Position numbers and translations under genes: made by a program
In this document: piece by piece, positions 1 to 9,079 of the stretch
Layout: each line of letters begins with the position of its first letter
Numbering within the stretch: position 1 is the stretch's first letter
Source: Erinaceus europaeus
Lineage: Eukaryota; Chordata; Mammalia; Eulipotyphla; Erinaceidae
Direction of reading: 5' to 3'
Length of the DNA stretch: 64,000 nucleotides
Assembly (NCBI RefSeq): GCF_950295315.1
Contig: NC_080168.1
Span: 70,441,254-70,505,253 of the forward strand
The notes under the pieces: generated by a model
Database searches by the model: none
What the model was told of the DNA's origin: nothing
Seen by the model: only the letters and a program-made list of their open reading frames with translations

Positions 1-27
1 TAAAAGCAGAATTAGAAGATACCAACA
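1..27 (-). mobile_element. Start of the 3' LTR of a class II endogenous retrovirus (cut by window edge)
   Basis: These 27 bases are identical to the outer end of the LTR at 2722-2748. On the minus strand the LTR opens with TGTTGGTA and continues off the left edge. It lies directly downstream of a polypurine tract, as a 3' LTR should. The identity of the two ends points to a fairly young insertion, but only 27 bases can be compared. Confidence 0.85.
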
Positions 28-46
28 ATTCCCCCTTTCTTTTTAA
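28..46 (-). other. Retroviral polypurine tract (PPT)
   Basis: On the minus strand the bases before the 3' LTR read as an almost pure purine run (AAAAAGAAAGGGGGAAT), ending against the TG of the LTR. In retroviruses this tract primes plus-strand DNA synthesis. Its position just outside an LTR end is the expected one and helps fix the element's orientation. Confidence 0.8.
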
Positions 47-421
47 CTAATGGCCATAGTATCGGGATTGCGGGGCACTTTGTGAGGCAGGGAGACTGAT
101 AAGAGGCACATCTTTTTGGGGTTCTACTGTCCCTCCTTGCTCAACCTCTCCGTGGAGAGAGAGACTAACAGGATTGACACACCCCTCAAGCTCAAGCCCT
201 TCCAAGCTCAACCACATCCTCACAATTCCCCAACATCTCTCTCTTACTTTATGGCCATATATAACTGGGTCAATGTCTGTAAAAGGCTTCATCTCTGTCA
301 GGGGAATAGCAGTGTAGGGGTGAACAGAAACCTATATCATACAGGCATTTTCAAAAGAACTGGCATAAGACATGGAAAACAAAATAGGCAAGCAGCAATA
401 ACCAGTGTGATGCCAAGGGGA

Positions 422-576
422 GGCCTGAGGGGGTATTTTCTGCCTCAAAGGGCAAGGCCTAGCAGGTGAAAGGGCATTTCTTGCCTCTGGGGGTATCAAT
501 TGCCTCTGGGGGTGCTTCATGCCTCTGTGGGCATCTCTTGCCTCAAAGGGCATTTCCTACCTCTGTGGGCATAACC
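422..576 (-). repeat. 19-bp tandem array inside the retroviral interior
   Basis: Units begin near 422, 441, 460, then 482, 501, 520, 539 and 558, with a core like 'tgcctctgggggcatctct'. The period is exactly 19 bp across the last five starts; one earlier unit is 22 bp. A further core appears at 598 after a gap. Since 19 is not a multiple of three, a reading frame would change with each unit, which argues against a simple protein repeat. Confidence 0.85.
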
Positions 577-1632
577 TAATAAGGAGGGGGAGTTTTCTAC
601 CTCTGGGGAAGAGCCTGCAGGCGAGGGAACATGGTCTATGAAGTCTCAAGGCAATTGGCTGAAGTTAGTCTTTGAGAAACACAGCAGCGTGTACCAGTAT
701 GTCCGATGGAGGTGTCAGTCCAAAGTAACTGACCACAGAAGAAAATGCCAGAGGACGAAACGCTGCACGTCTGTCTCGATGGGGAATGTCGGCCACCAGA
801 ATTCTGCTTTTCTGTAGAGAGTGAGCTTTGGAGTCTGTGAATCTGTTTCTTCAGGTCGTGCCAGGTCACATCATTGGTTTCCGGGGGTGTGTTGTAGTCA
901 TTCCATCTTGTGGGCGATGTCAGAGAACAGGATCCAAATGGATTTCTGGGAATTCCATTTGAGTAGATGCTTTTTCATGTGAAAACTTGACAGCTGAAAT
1001 TCACTTACTTGTCAAACAAAACTTGTAGCAGAATAGAAGTTTACTATAATTGATAACTCCATTATAATTGGAAGTCCTTTCTAGTATGATTTTAAGGTTG
1101 TTGAAACAGTTTAAACTCAATAAAATGTGGAAAGGTAAACAGAAGAATCACGGTAGAAGCCTCAGGCATGAGAATAATTAACATAATCATTGCACTACCT
1201 GCCCCGCCCATAACTCATATCGTTTCAAGATTAAACATTTCAGATTTATGCCAAGACGTAAAAAATAAATCAAAGGAGGAAAAAACAATTTTTTGGATTG
1301 TTTCTGGATGTCTCTAGAAATCATGACTGCGTCCAGCATTTTTTTTTTTTGTTAAGTCAATGTCAAACAAAAATTCAGTCATTCAAATTACTCTCTTACG
1401 AAACAGATCTCACCATGTAGTATCATGAGTCCCCGGAGGGCTTCCTAGTCCAAAAAGCTCCTCGAAATTCCATTTAGGGTGCTTCTGACTATTCCTGCTG
1501 GATTGCTTCAGGCACCCATTTTTAAAAGTATCTTCCCATCGAAGAAAGAATCCAATCAGGAGAGTAGAACTAACCACGTGTCTCCATTCTTGGGGACTGC
1601 CAGGGTACTGGAGAACGCTCCTCAAATTAGAG

Positions 1633-1855
1633 TAGTCCTTCTCCATGGGAAACATGCGAGAAGAAGTCCAGAAAGTCCCAGGGGAAATCTCCGTGCATAT
1701 CCTAAGGTCTACGATCATGGTCATAAAGAAACAAATTGTGGCCTGGAGCAAAATGTAGTCCTTTTCCTCGGGAAACATGAGAGTGGAATCCAGAAAGTCC
1801 AAGGAGAAATCTCAGTGCATCTCCCAAGCTCTATGATCCCAGTCATAAGAAACCA
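1633..1855 (-). repeat. Imperfect ~120-bp tandem duplication in the gag-side interior
   Basis: The block at about 1633-1735 recurs at about 1753-1855, with shared words such as 'tagtccttctcc', 'gggaaacatg', 'tccagaaagtcc' and 'gatcatggtcataa'. The copies differ at many sites, so the duplication is not recent. Confidence 0.7.
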
Positions 1856-1978
1856 AAGTTCCTGGTCAGGGAACCGAAGTGTGGCCCAGAGTAAAATGTT
1901 CCAGAGACAGAGAAACTGTCTCATAATGAAACAGTAGAGGCTTTGGCAAACCTCTTCATAAGTAGAAAGGCAACCCAT
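1721..1978 (-). pseudogene. Candidate truncated gag-like frame
   Basis: On the minus strand an ATG at 1978-1976 sits in a strong Kozak setting (CCACCATGGG) about 100 nt downstream of the primer-binding site. It opens a frame starting Met-Gly, the usual start of a myristoylated Gag matrix protein, and stops after about 86 codons. The same frame is also open upstream to an ATG overlapping the primer site at 2086. Similarity to betaretroviral matrix is faint (a 'SPW...FP' pattern) and is inference only. If it is gag, it is truncated and cannot make particles. Confidence 0.4.
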
Positions 1979-2073
1979 GGTGGATGGGTAGCCAAGTTTA
2001 CTTATCTGGGTGATGGGCGGGTTAGGTCCCACGTCGGTGCTGGTCTCTGTTTCAGGGCTTATGTCAGTCTCTT

Positions 2074-2085
2074 GTTCGGGCGCCA
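2074..2085 (-). other. Primer-binding site, tRNA-Lys type
   Basis: Two bases inside the 5' LTR, the minus strand reads TGGCGCCCGAAC, matching the first 12 bases of the known tRNA-Lys(UUU) 3'-end complement. The next bases diverge slightly. This primer is typical of betaretroviruses and lentiviruses and supports a class II (ERVK-like) element. Confidence 0.85.
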
Positions 2086-2219
2086 TATGTCAGGCTGAGC
2101 TTCACTGATGGGAGACAGACAACCAGGGACTCATGGTTGAGCCATACGCAGTATCTCTTTATTCATGCAGGACGCAGCACAATCTATACCAAGCTAGACT
2201 AAACTAACAACTCACTAAA

Positions 2220-2563
2220 ATGAACAATGTTGTTTTTATATATACTTCCCAAGTAGGGTGTGAACAGGATGTGACGCAGAGAGGGTGGAGAGAAAAGTGA
2301 CTGGTGAAAATCAGGGTGTGACAAGGAGAGGGGGTGGAGCAGGTGAAAATTCTACCACTAAACCACCAATGTCCTGGAGGGAAGGTGGTAGCCTAAAACT
2401 CACAATGCTGTCTTTATATATACTTGCCAAGTAGGGTGGAAACAGGATGTGACATAGAGAGGGTGGGGAGAAAAGTGACTGGTGAAAATCAGAGTGTGAC
2501 AAGGAGAGGGGGTGGAGCAAGTGAGAATTCTATCACTAAACCACCAATGCCCTGGAGGGAAGG
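2220..2563 (-). repeat. Duplicated ~170-bp promoter block in U3
   Basis: The block at about 2220-2389 recurs at about 2393-2563 with high identity. Each copy carries 'tttatatatac' (a minus-strand TATA-like box) and the same 'gggtggagcaggtg' tail. The LTR thus holds two candidate promoter units in tandem. Confidence 0.8.
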
Positions 2564-2570
2564 TGGTGCT

Positions 2571-2680
2571 TTATGTAAATGTAAAAGTGATTTATGTAAA
2601 TAGATGGCAGTGGTTATGTAAATAGAATACAGTGGTTATGTAAATAGAATGCAGTGGTTATGTAAATAGAATGCAGTGTT
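2571..2680 (-). promoter_or_regulatory. 22-bp enhancer-like array with octamer-like motif
   Basis: The motif 'ttatgtaaat' starts at 2571, 2592, 2614, 2636 and 2658, a 21-22 bp period. Each contains ATGTAAAT, one base from the POU octamer ATGCAAAT. Arrays of short factor sites at the outer end of U3 are a common form of retroviral enhancer. Binding by POU factors is inference. Confidence 0.6.
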
Positions 2681-2748
2681 AAGCAGGGGGGATTTAAACC
2701 AAATGAAACAGAAGGGGTTTTTAAAAGCAGAATTAGAAGATACCAACA

Positions 2749-3240
2749 CATAACCATTACACTATCTACCCCTGCCCAATATATGATTTTTTAATTAGCA
2801 CTGCCTTCAACTTCCTGATATTCCATAACTAATTGCCCATATTCTTACATACCTATCTTCATGGCAACCATGATCAACAATTTCTTATATCTTGCAGTCT
2901 CTTTCAGGGTTTTTACTTGAGGTCATGCTGACCTCCCAAAATGAATTGGCAGCGCTCCCTCCTCCTTCATTTTTCTGAGTGTGTGCAAAACTGGAGCATT
3001 TCATAATTCATGGATTCCAAAATGCATATTTCAAAATCTTATAAATTTGGTTTTATCTTATTATTATAGAATGTCATCTTTGAACACACAAGGTGGAGAA
3101 GAGTTCTGTCCTCACTTGTTATGCTACCCATCCAGGTGACATTCTTTATATTTGGGTCAATTTTCAAGAAAGAAGTAGAGAAGCAGGTGGGCCAGCAAAA
3201 CAGCTTGCTTGGATAGTATGATGCTACTCCATGTCCATAA
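2749..3240. other. Unassigned, probably unique DNA
   Basis: Moderately AT-rich sequence with no repeat signature or convincing coding frame. A weak SINE-like fragment may begin near 3235. Confidence 0.4.
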
Positions 3241-3276
3241 CTCAGGCTCAAGTCTGGACTCTACCACACCAGAGGA

Positions 3277-3278
3277 GG

Positions 3279-3322
<44 letters not shown>
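3277..3322. repeat. (CT)n microsatellite
   Basis: Long uninterrupted CT run followed by C/T-rich and TG-rich sequence to about 3400, possibly the tail of a degraded SINE. Confidence 0.85.
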
Positions 3323-3324
<2 letters not shown>

Positions 3325-3419
3325 CCTTCCTCCCTCCCTCTGTGTGTGAGAAAGAATAGTATGTCTGTCTTTCTCATTCTCCTTCTCTGTCTCTACAAAA
3401 AAGGGGGGAGAAAATAGTC

Positions 3420-4068
3420 AATCTGTTGTCAGAAGCATTGCAGGAAGCATAGGCTGAAATGAAAGCTAGGGTGCCCTCGTGTCTTCTCTTCACTGGCCAA
3501 GACCTTCAGCTGCAAAAAGGGGAGGCTGGGACAGAAAATGTTGGGCCAGGAGGCTGGAATCACAACTGCTAGAGTTTCCTACTTCCATTCCACATTCAAC
3601 TGTGATTTCTCCTTTTCTTTGTGCAATAGTTGACAGGAAAGGGCTGAGGAGTCCATTTTGTGCAGCTGGCCCTGGGGTTTGGGGGAGATCAGTGAGCAGG
3701 TACAGCTAACACTTTGGCTATAGTCCTGGCAGGTCAGAGGCACTACAACCACTCAGTGCTATGTATATTCACATTCAGAGGTGAAGATGCAAATCCAGTT
3801 GTGACCTATCTGACTAGTTGCTCATAGACTCCTTCATCACCCTCATCAGAGTAAAATGGCAGCTCAGAAGATCTTCTGTAGGAAGCTTTTGCAGAAGAAA
3901 TTGGCAGGAGAGAGAGAAAGAGATGATGGACAAATGTCCTTGAACACCAAGGTCCGTGAAGACACTTCAACTTTGCCCACACAGGAAAAAGCAATTACAA
4001 GTATGAAAGAAAGAGACTTCAGATACACCCACCCACCAACCATCTTCTAAGATTAAGAAGTGTGTTCA
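3420..4068. other. Unassigned, probably unique DNA
   Basis: Mixed-composition sequence with two short open frames (62 and 64 codons on opposite strands over 3806-4050). Neither shows recognisable domains or splice context. Confidence 0.35.
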
Positions 4069-4290
4069 GGGGCCAGGTGATGGCACACCTGGTTGAGCAC
4101 ACATGTTGCACTTTGCAAGGACCCAGTTTTGAGCCCCCAGTCCCCACCTATAGGGGGAAAGCTTCACGAGTGGCGAAGCAGTGCTACAGGCGTCTCTCTT
4201 TCTCTCTTCCTCTCTATCACCCCCTTTTCTCTTGATTTCCGTCTCTATCCAATAAATAAATAAAAATAATTTTAAAAATTTTAAAAAGAA
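4069..4290 (+). mobile_element. tRNA-derived SINE ('gggccaggtg' family)
   Basis: Head 'ggggccaggtgatggcacacctggttgagc', B-box-like 'gttttgagccccc', 'gtggcgaagcagtgctacag' body, CT-rich stretch and 'caataaataaataaa' tail. Confidence 0.85.
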
Positions 4291-4399
4291 GCATTTTCCA
4301 CCCTAGAGGGGTTCTTTCATCCTAAGTGGGGGCACAGTCAGCACAGCAGGGCACAGTTAGCACAGCAACCAGTACTGACACATCAATAAGGTGACATTT

Positions 4400-5295
4400 T
4401 TTCATTTTTTACTTGTGATTAATAGGTGTTACATGACTGTAGGATTACAGGGTATAGTTTCTCAGCACACCCACCACCAAAGTTCTACTTTTGGGAGTTT
4501 CTACCCTCCCCTCCCAAATATAACCACCATAGTTCTCATAGAGTCTTAGGAATTGTTGTTTATTTCTTTTTTTTTCTTTTGTGCCCCAGTTCTCTAGATT
4601 CTACAAATGAGTGAAACCAACTGATAGATTTCTTTCATCTCTTTGTTTATTTTGATAAACATACTCACCTCCAATTCCATTCATTTTGCCCCAAATGACA
4701 CAAAATTATTTTGACTGCATAGTAGTATTCCATAAAGTATATAGGCCATAATTTATTTTTAAATTTATATTATTTTTATTATTTTTATTTATTTGATAGA
4801 GAATGCCAGACATCAAGAGGAAAGAGGGAGATAGAGAATAAGAGAGGCAGAGAGACACCTGCAGACTTGCTTCACCACTTGTGAAGCTTTCCCCCTGCAG
4901 GTGGGGACCAGAAGCTCAAACTTGGATCCTTGTGCATTATAGCATGTGCATTCAACCAGGTGCTCCACCACCCAACGCCCATATCCCATAATTTCTTTAT
5001 CTAATCATCTTTTGTTGGACATTTAGGCTGTTTGAACTTTTGCCAAAAAGTTGTTTCATTTTTAACATTGTGACTAATGTAGCAATGAACAGGGAGTGTT
5101 TATATCCCTTCAAATTAATGATTATGTGTCTTTTGGATAAATACCTAACAGTGATATTGCTGGATCATAAGGCAATTCCATTTTTATTTGTTTAAAAAAT
5201 CTCCATACAGTCTTTGAAGGAGCTGTACCAGTTGGCATTCTCAAAAGCAGTATAGCAGAATTCCTTTCTCTCCACAACCAATGAGGTGAGTTAAC
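4400..5295 (-). mobile_element. Old L1 3' end (ORF2 tail and 3' UTR), split by a SINE
   Basis: The minus strand matches the general mammalian L1 ORF2 C-terminus and 3' UTR. Landmarks on the plus strand are 'catagtagtattccata', 'ttgttggacatttaggctg', 'gcaatgaacaggg', 'ggatcataaggcaattcc' and 'ggagctgtaccagttggcattctc'. It is interrupted at about 4753-4981 by a SINE. Diverged and coding-dead. Confidence 0.75.
4753..4981 (-). mobile_element. tRNA-derived SINE inside the old L1
   Basis: A-rich tail appears as 'tttatttatttgatagag' at the left. Body 'cacctgcagacttgcttcaccacttgtgaagctttccccctgcaggtgggga', and the tRNA-like head is reversed at the right end. Confidence 0.85.
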
Positions 5296-5299
5296 AGCA

Positions 5300-5536
5300 G
5301 GTAATCCTATCTTTCCTTGATATTAATTTGACAGCTTTGCAGTCATGGTTAAGGTTCAAGCTGTCTAAATAGTGCTCAATGTGTAAAATTCTGGTCAGTT
5401 CATAATACCTCCTCACTTAATTTTACCCACATTCGTACCTATCACTGGTATAAGAAGATTTCGTTGAGTTTAATAAGCATTTGTGAGAGCATGAAACTAA
5501 TAACTTAAAATGCTTGCGTTAAATGCTCTCCTCCTC
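5300..5536. other. Unassigned, AT-rich
   Basis: No repeat or coding signal recognised. Confidence 0.35.
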
Positions 5537-5813
5537 TGTCGTTAGAGTTCGGGGCTCCAGCAGGCCGGGCTAGCTTCGGGCAGTAGACAGACACACGGCT
5601 GGGCAGAGAATGCGGTTTAATCTTTATTCACGAGCAGGCAAATCACCACACCATGTGCTTCTCCATCTTTCTCCCCTGCTGCCTCACAAGGACTCTGGAA
5701 GTCCGTAGGGTTTTTTGGGGGCAGGGACAAGGGGGCGGGAAACTAGCAGGGGCTAAACCACCACCTCCCAGAGGCGGGGGTGGGGGACCAAACCAATGTG
5801 AAGCATAGCAACA
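5537..5813 (-). mobile_element. Solo LTR, class II ERV
   Basis: Shares with the 2088-2748 LTR the 'gctagcttc...cagacagacac' U5-like end, the 'aatctttattcacgagcagg' polyadenylation region and the '...gcaaca' outer end. Flanks are CTCCTC (5531-5536) and CTTCTC (5814-5819), a plausible 6-bp target duplication with one change. A microsatellite abuts the right end. Confidence 0.75.
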
Positions 5814-5814
5814 C

Positions 5815-5851
5815 TTCTCTCTCTCTGTGTCACTCTCTCTCTGTCTCTCTC

Positions 5852-5906
<55 letters not shown>
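5815..5906. repeat. (CT)n / (CA)n compound microsatellite
   Basis: CT repeats run into CA repeats at 5884-5906. Confidence 0.9.
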
Positions 5907-5999
5907 TTCTCCTAAGGCATAGCCAATTCTATACAATTGATCCTTTGTGGAGTGCTCTACTCATTACCTCCAAGTGAAAAAAAAATTCACTATTGCTTT

Positions 6000-6256
6000 A
6001 TTTTATTTTATTTTATTTTATTTTGTTGCTACTAAGATTATAGCTGGGATTTGGTTCCTGTACAACTCGACTGCTCCTGATGGCCATTTATCTTTTTTTT
6101 TGATAGAGGATGAGAGACAGAGAGAGATGATACACAACAGCACCATTCCACTACCCAAAAAGATTCTTCCCTACCAGTGCTTGCACCTGATAGCCTAGGG
6201 GTCAAACCCAGGCATGTACTGTGTGTGCTTGACTGGATGAGTCATGTCACCCCCCA
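6000..6256 (-). mobile_element. tRNA-derived SINE, long form
   Basis: (TTTTA)n tail at left, then the reversed 3' module 'ttgttgctactaagattatagctgggatttggttcctg' and 'actgctcctgatggcca', purine-rich body, and head remnant at right. The 3' module marks the longer SINE form also seen at 28040, 21616 and 45040. Confidence 0.8.
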
Positions 6257-6259
6257 ATT

Positions 6260-6780
6260 CTTGACTTTTTTCTAGGTGGATTTTAAGTTTCTTGCTAGTT
6301 TGTGTCTGTCAACAAGCTGGACACCCTCCCTGTGGTCACTGGCCAGATCTACAGATATATCAGGAAAGGTCTTATTTAACACCTCTCTGCCATCATCTCC
6401 AGTTGGGACATGCACAAGCATTGTCACTATTTGCTCAGACAGTACAGACTGGTTCATTCCAGTATGTCTCAGTTCCTTGGAGGGTTTCCTACACCGTACA
6501 GCCTCTACTCATTCCAGAGCAAGGAGCTAGAACCATTGTAGGGTCTTATGATATAAACATGACTAGTTCTACAGCAAACAGCAAAAGTCAAAAAAATAGA
6601 ACATAGCACATTCAAAGACTTGCATGCTATTAAATATTTTAAAACAGTATTAGCAAAAAAGTTAATCCTTGTGATTTGGATATGTATTGATTTATTTATA
6701 GAACTCTATGATCAGACACACAGAACGTGCTAATATTTGTAACCCGAAACATTTGTCCAACCCAAAATGCTTGGGATTCT
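6260..6780. other. Unassigned, probably unique DNA
   Basis: Overlapping short frames (up to 104 codons at 6292-6606) carry no recognisable domain. The interval is AT-rich toward 6600-6780. Confidence 0.35.
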
Positions 6781-6928
6781 TTTTTTTATTTTTCAATTTT
6801 TTTATTTTTATTTATAAAAAGGAAATACTCACAAAAACCATAGGATAAAATGGGGTACAATTCCACACAATTCCCACCACCCAAACTCCGTATCCCATCC
6901 CCTCCCCTGATAGCTTTCCTATTCATTG
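6781..6928 (-). mobile_element. Short type B L1 3' end (5'-truncated)
   Basis: Begins with T-rich sequence and 'tttataaaaaggaaatac', then 'ggggtacaattccacacaattcccaccacc' and 'gatagctttcctattcattg'. The same words restart at 6929, so this is a separate truncated copy abutting the next. Confidence 0.75.
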
Positions 6929-7578
6929 TTTTTTTTTTTTTATAAAAAGGAAACACTGACAAAACCATACAATAAGAGGGGTACAACTCCACACAATTCC
7001 CACCACCAGAGCTCCATATCCCATTCCCTCCCTTGATAGCTTTCTATTCTTTAACCCTCTAGGAGTATGGACCCAAGGTCATTGTGGGATGCAGAAGGTG
7101 GAAGGTCTGGCTTCTATAACTGCTTCCCCACTGAACATGGGCATTGACTGGTCAATCCATACTCCCAGCCTGCCTCTCTCTTTCCCTAGTGGGGCAGGGT
7201 TCTGGGAAATCAAAATTTCAGGACACATTAGTGTGGTGGTCTGTCCAGGGAAGTCTGGTTTGCATCATGCTAGCATCTGGAACCTGGTGGCTGAAAAAAG
7301 AGAGTTAACATAAAAAGCCAAACAAGTTGTTGACTAATCATGAACCTAAAGGCTGGAATAATGCAGATGAAGAGTTGGGGGAGGGTGTCTCTGTTCTGTA
7401 GATAGCTAGTAGGCACATTTTAGTTATATTCCAAAGGGAATATAACTAATTTTTTTTCCCCTGAGCCTGAAATCTGATATGCAGGTGGATCCTAGTTATT
7501 GTCTGAGGAGATGATGTCATGGCTGGAAAAAGGACCAGAAAGCTGGATCAGGAAAATATATGGGAAATATATATATAA

Positions 7579-7630
<52 letters not shown>
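7579..7630. repeat. (CA)n / (TA)n microsatellite
   Basis: About 38 bases of CA followed by a short TA run, inside the type B L1. Confidence 0.9.
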
Positions 7631-7671
7631 CCAAATATGGGAAAAGTGTATAAATACTGTTGACTATAAAC

Positions 7672-8035
7672 TGTTGTTTTTGCTGGGCTGGCTTCACAGG
7701 CAGGGAACAGAGATGACCAGAGACTCATGGCTGAGTGGAGAGCAGTATTTCTTTATTGACATGGAACACAGCGCAATCTAAGCTATCTCTAATCATAATC
7801 TTATCCTTCTCTATCTTTCCTCTCCTCTGGCGGAAGAGTCGGGAACAAATGAAATACATAGGATAGGGGGTGGGGAGAAGGAAGAAGTGCGAACTAGCAA
7901 GGACTAAACCAAAATCTCCCGGAGGCAGGGGGAGTGAGACCAAACCAATGTAACAGAATGGCCATGTAAATAGACCACAACATCAAGCAATGTAACAGAA
8001 GGGATCCCAGAAGCAGAACTAGAAGCATACCAACA
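7672..8035 (-). mobile_element. Solo LTR, class II ERV, with perfect 6-bp target duplication
   Basis: Ends TG...CA with the terminal 'taccaaca' shared with the 2088-2748 LTR. Contains 'gactcatggctgagtgg', 'ctttattgacatgg' and 'gaccaaaccaatgtaacag'. ATAAAC occurs at both 7666-7671 and 8036-8041, and the second copy begins the resumed L1 sequence, so the duplication is clear. At 364 bp it lacks the duplicated U3 blocks of the first LTR and keeps one 'catgtaaatag' unit. Confidence 0.88.
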
Positions 8036-9079
8036 ATAAACCCCATCGATTTGATCTGAGCTCATATTCTGTGGTCATGAGTAGGAACACTTTGATCTGC
8101 CCCAATTTCAGGACCCATCTTCCTCAGGTGGAACATGGAATATGTTGTCCAGCCTCCCTTCATAGGATGGAACATTCTCTGCTGTTGTTGATCCATATTA
8201 AGGGCAAAGTCATATAGGGTCCCACAAAGGGGTCTATTGTGTTTTTCCTGATGGAGATGCCTGGTAGCAATGGAAAGGGAACTACTCGAGGTCTAGGCCC
8301 ATCATGGCTGTTTGGAAATTTCAGGACTCACCAACTAGGGCCCCAGAAGATGGTGTGGCCTAATAGTGAGTCATTGTTAAAGTCTCTTGCCCTTATTCAG
8401 CTTTTGCAGCCCTTACTTTGATAAGGTTAGCTTTGGAATGACTAAGGGAAATGTGGTAAGAAGTAGATAAGAAGGGTATCTAAGTCTAAGTAGAAACTAT
8501 TTCATTGGGCACTTTATGGTGTCTTTTTAGGTCTTTCTACTTGCTTGTTGCATATACTGACTCACTGTAGACTATTGTGTACTTTTGCTTTTGGGTATAT
8601 ATTTTGCCCTAACTTATGGATACATGAGTACATATGCCCTATCTCATGGGACCTGGGTTTTGAGGCTTTATTAAGAAGTCCACCACTCAAAATGGAATTA
8701 GAGAATCCTATGAGAAAGGAAAGGTCTCACTTGAGTAATGAGGCTGAAAGGTTGACATTCTATGCCTGACATCTCTGGACATAGCCTGAAATGAAGCATG
8801 CTAAGGTGGTACTCATTGCATTGATTAGGTTGGGTTCAGCAGACAATATCATTTGGTAAGAATTGAGAGAAGCATGCAGGAAAATGAGCCCCACCCTAGA
8901 TGTTCCAGAACTGGGGGAAATATAGGCTTTATAGAGGAAACAGTATTCTTAATCCAGTTCTTCCACCAATAGGCAAGGTTTAACAGTTGTTTTTGACATG
9001 CCTCACTTTGATATGTAAATTCATAGATATATCATAATGCTATAACACAGATATAAGGGAAAGTAATATTTTAAAGGGT

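Larger units (their letters stand above)
28..2087 (-). mobile_element. Interior of a short, coding-defective endogenous retrovirus (betaretrovirus-like)
   Basis: The span between the two LTRs is only about 2.06 kb, against roughly 7-9 kb for a complete provirus, so most of gag-pol-env is missing. I find no protease, reverse transcriptase, integrase or envelope motif in any frame. The LTR-proximal part begins with a Lys-type primer site and a short gag-like frame; the distal part holds a 19-bp tandem array and a short frame of unknown kind. Most of the interior looks non-coding. It may be an internally deleted provirus or a non-autonomous family mobilised by a relative. Class II assignment rests on the primer site and on the 6-bp target duplications of related solo LTRs in this window. 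Confidence 0.75.
2088..2748 (-). mobile_element. 5' LTR of the class II endogenous retrovirus
   Basis: The 661-bp LTR opens on the minus strand with TGTTGGTA at 2748 and closes with ...CCTGACA at 2088, giving TG...CA ends. It contains TATA-like stretches, a polyadenylation signal (seen as 'tttatt' near 2157-2162 on the plus strand) and a tail like the other LTRs of this window. Its U3 is swollen by a tandem duplication of about 170 bp and a 22-bp array. Confidence 0.85.
6929..8990 (-). mobile_element. Long type B L1 3' UTR
   Basis: The poly(A) end is at 6929 ('tttttttttttttataaaaagg'). Family landmarks on the plus strand are 'ggagtatggacccaaggtcattgtgggatgcagaagg' (7051-7095), 'catctggaacctggtggctgaaa', 'taaaccccat...gatctgagctc' (8037 on), 'gggtctattgtg' and 'ggaattagagaatcc'. 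It corresponds in order to the minus complement of 55852-57319 plus an extra segment of several hundred bases. Interrupted by a CA repeat and by the LTR at 7672-8035. Non-coding. Confidence 0.75.

Noticed and set aside
422..576. CRISPR-like short repeat array
   Set aside because: Units are directly tandem with no unique spacers, and the host is a mammal.
4069..4160. Possible tRNA gene from A- and B-box-like words
   Set aside because: Same words recur dozens of times with a CT-rich body and A-rich tail; it is a SINE head without a foldable mature tRNA.
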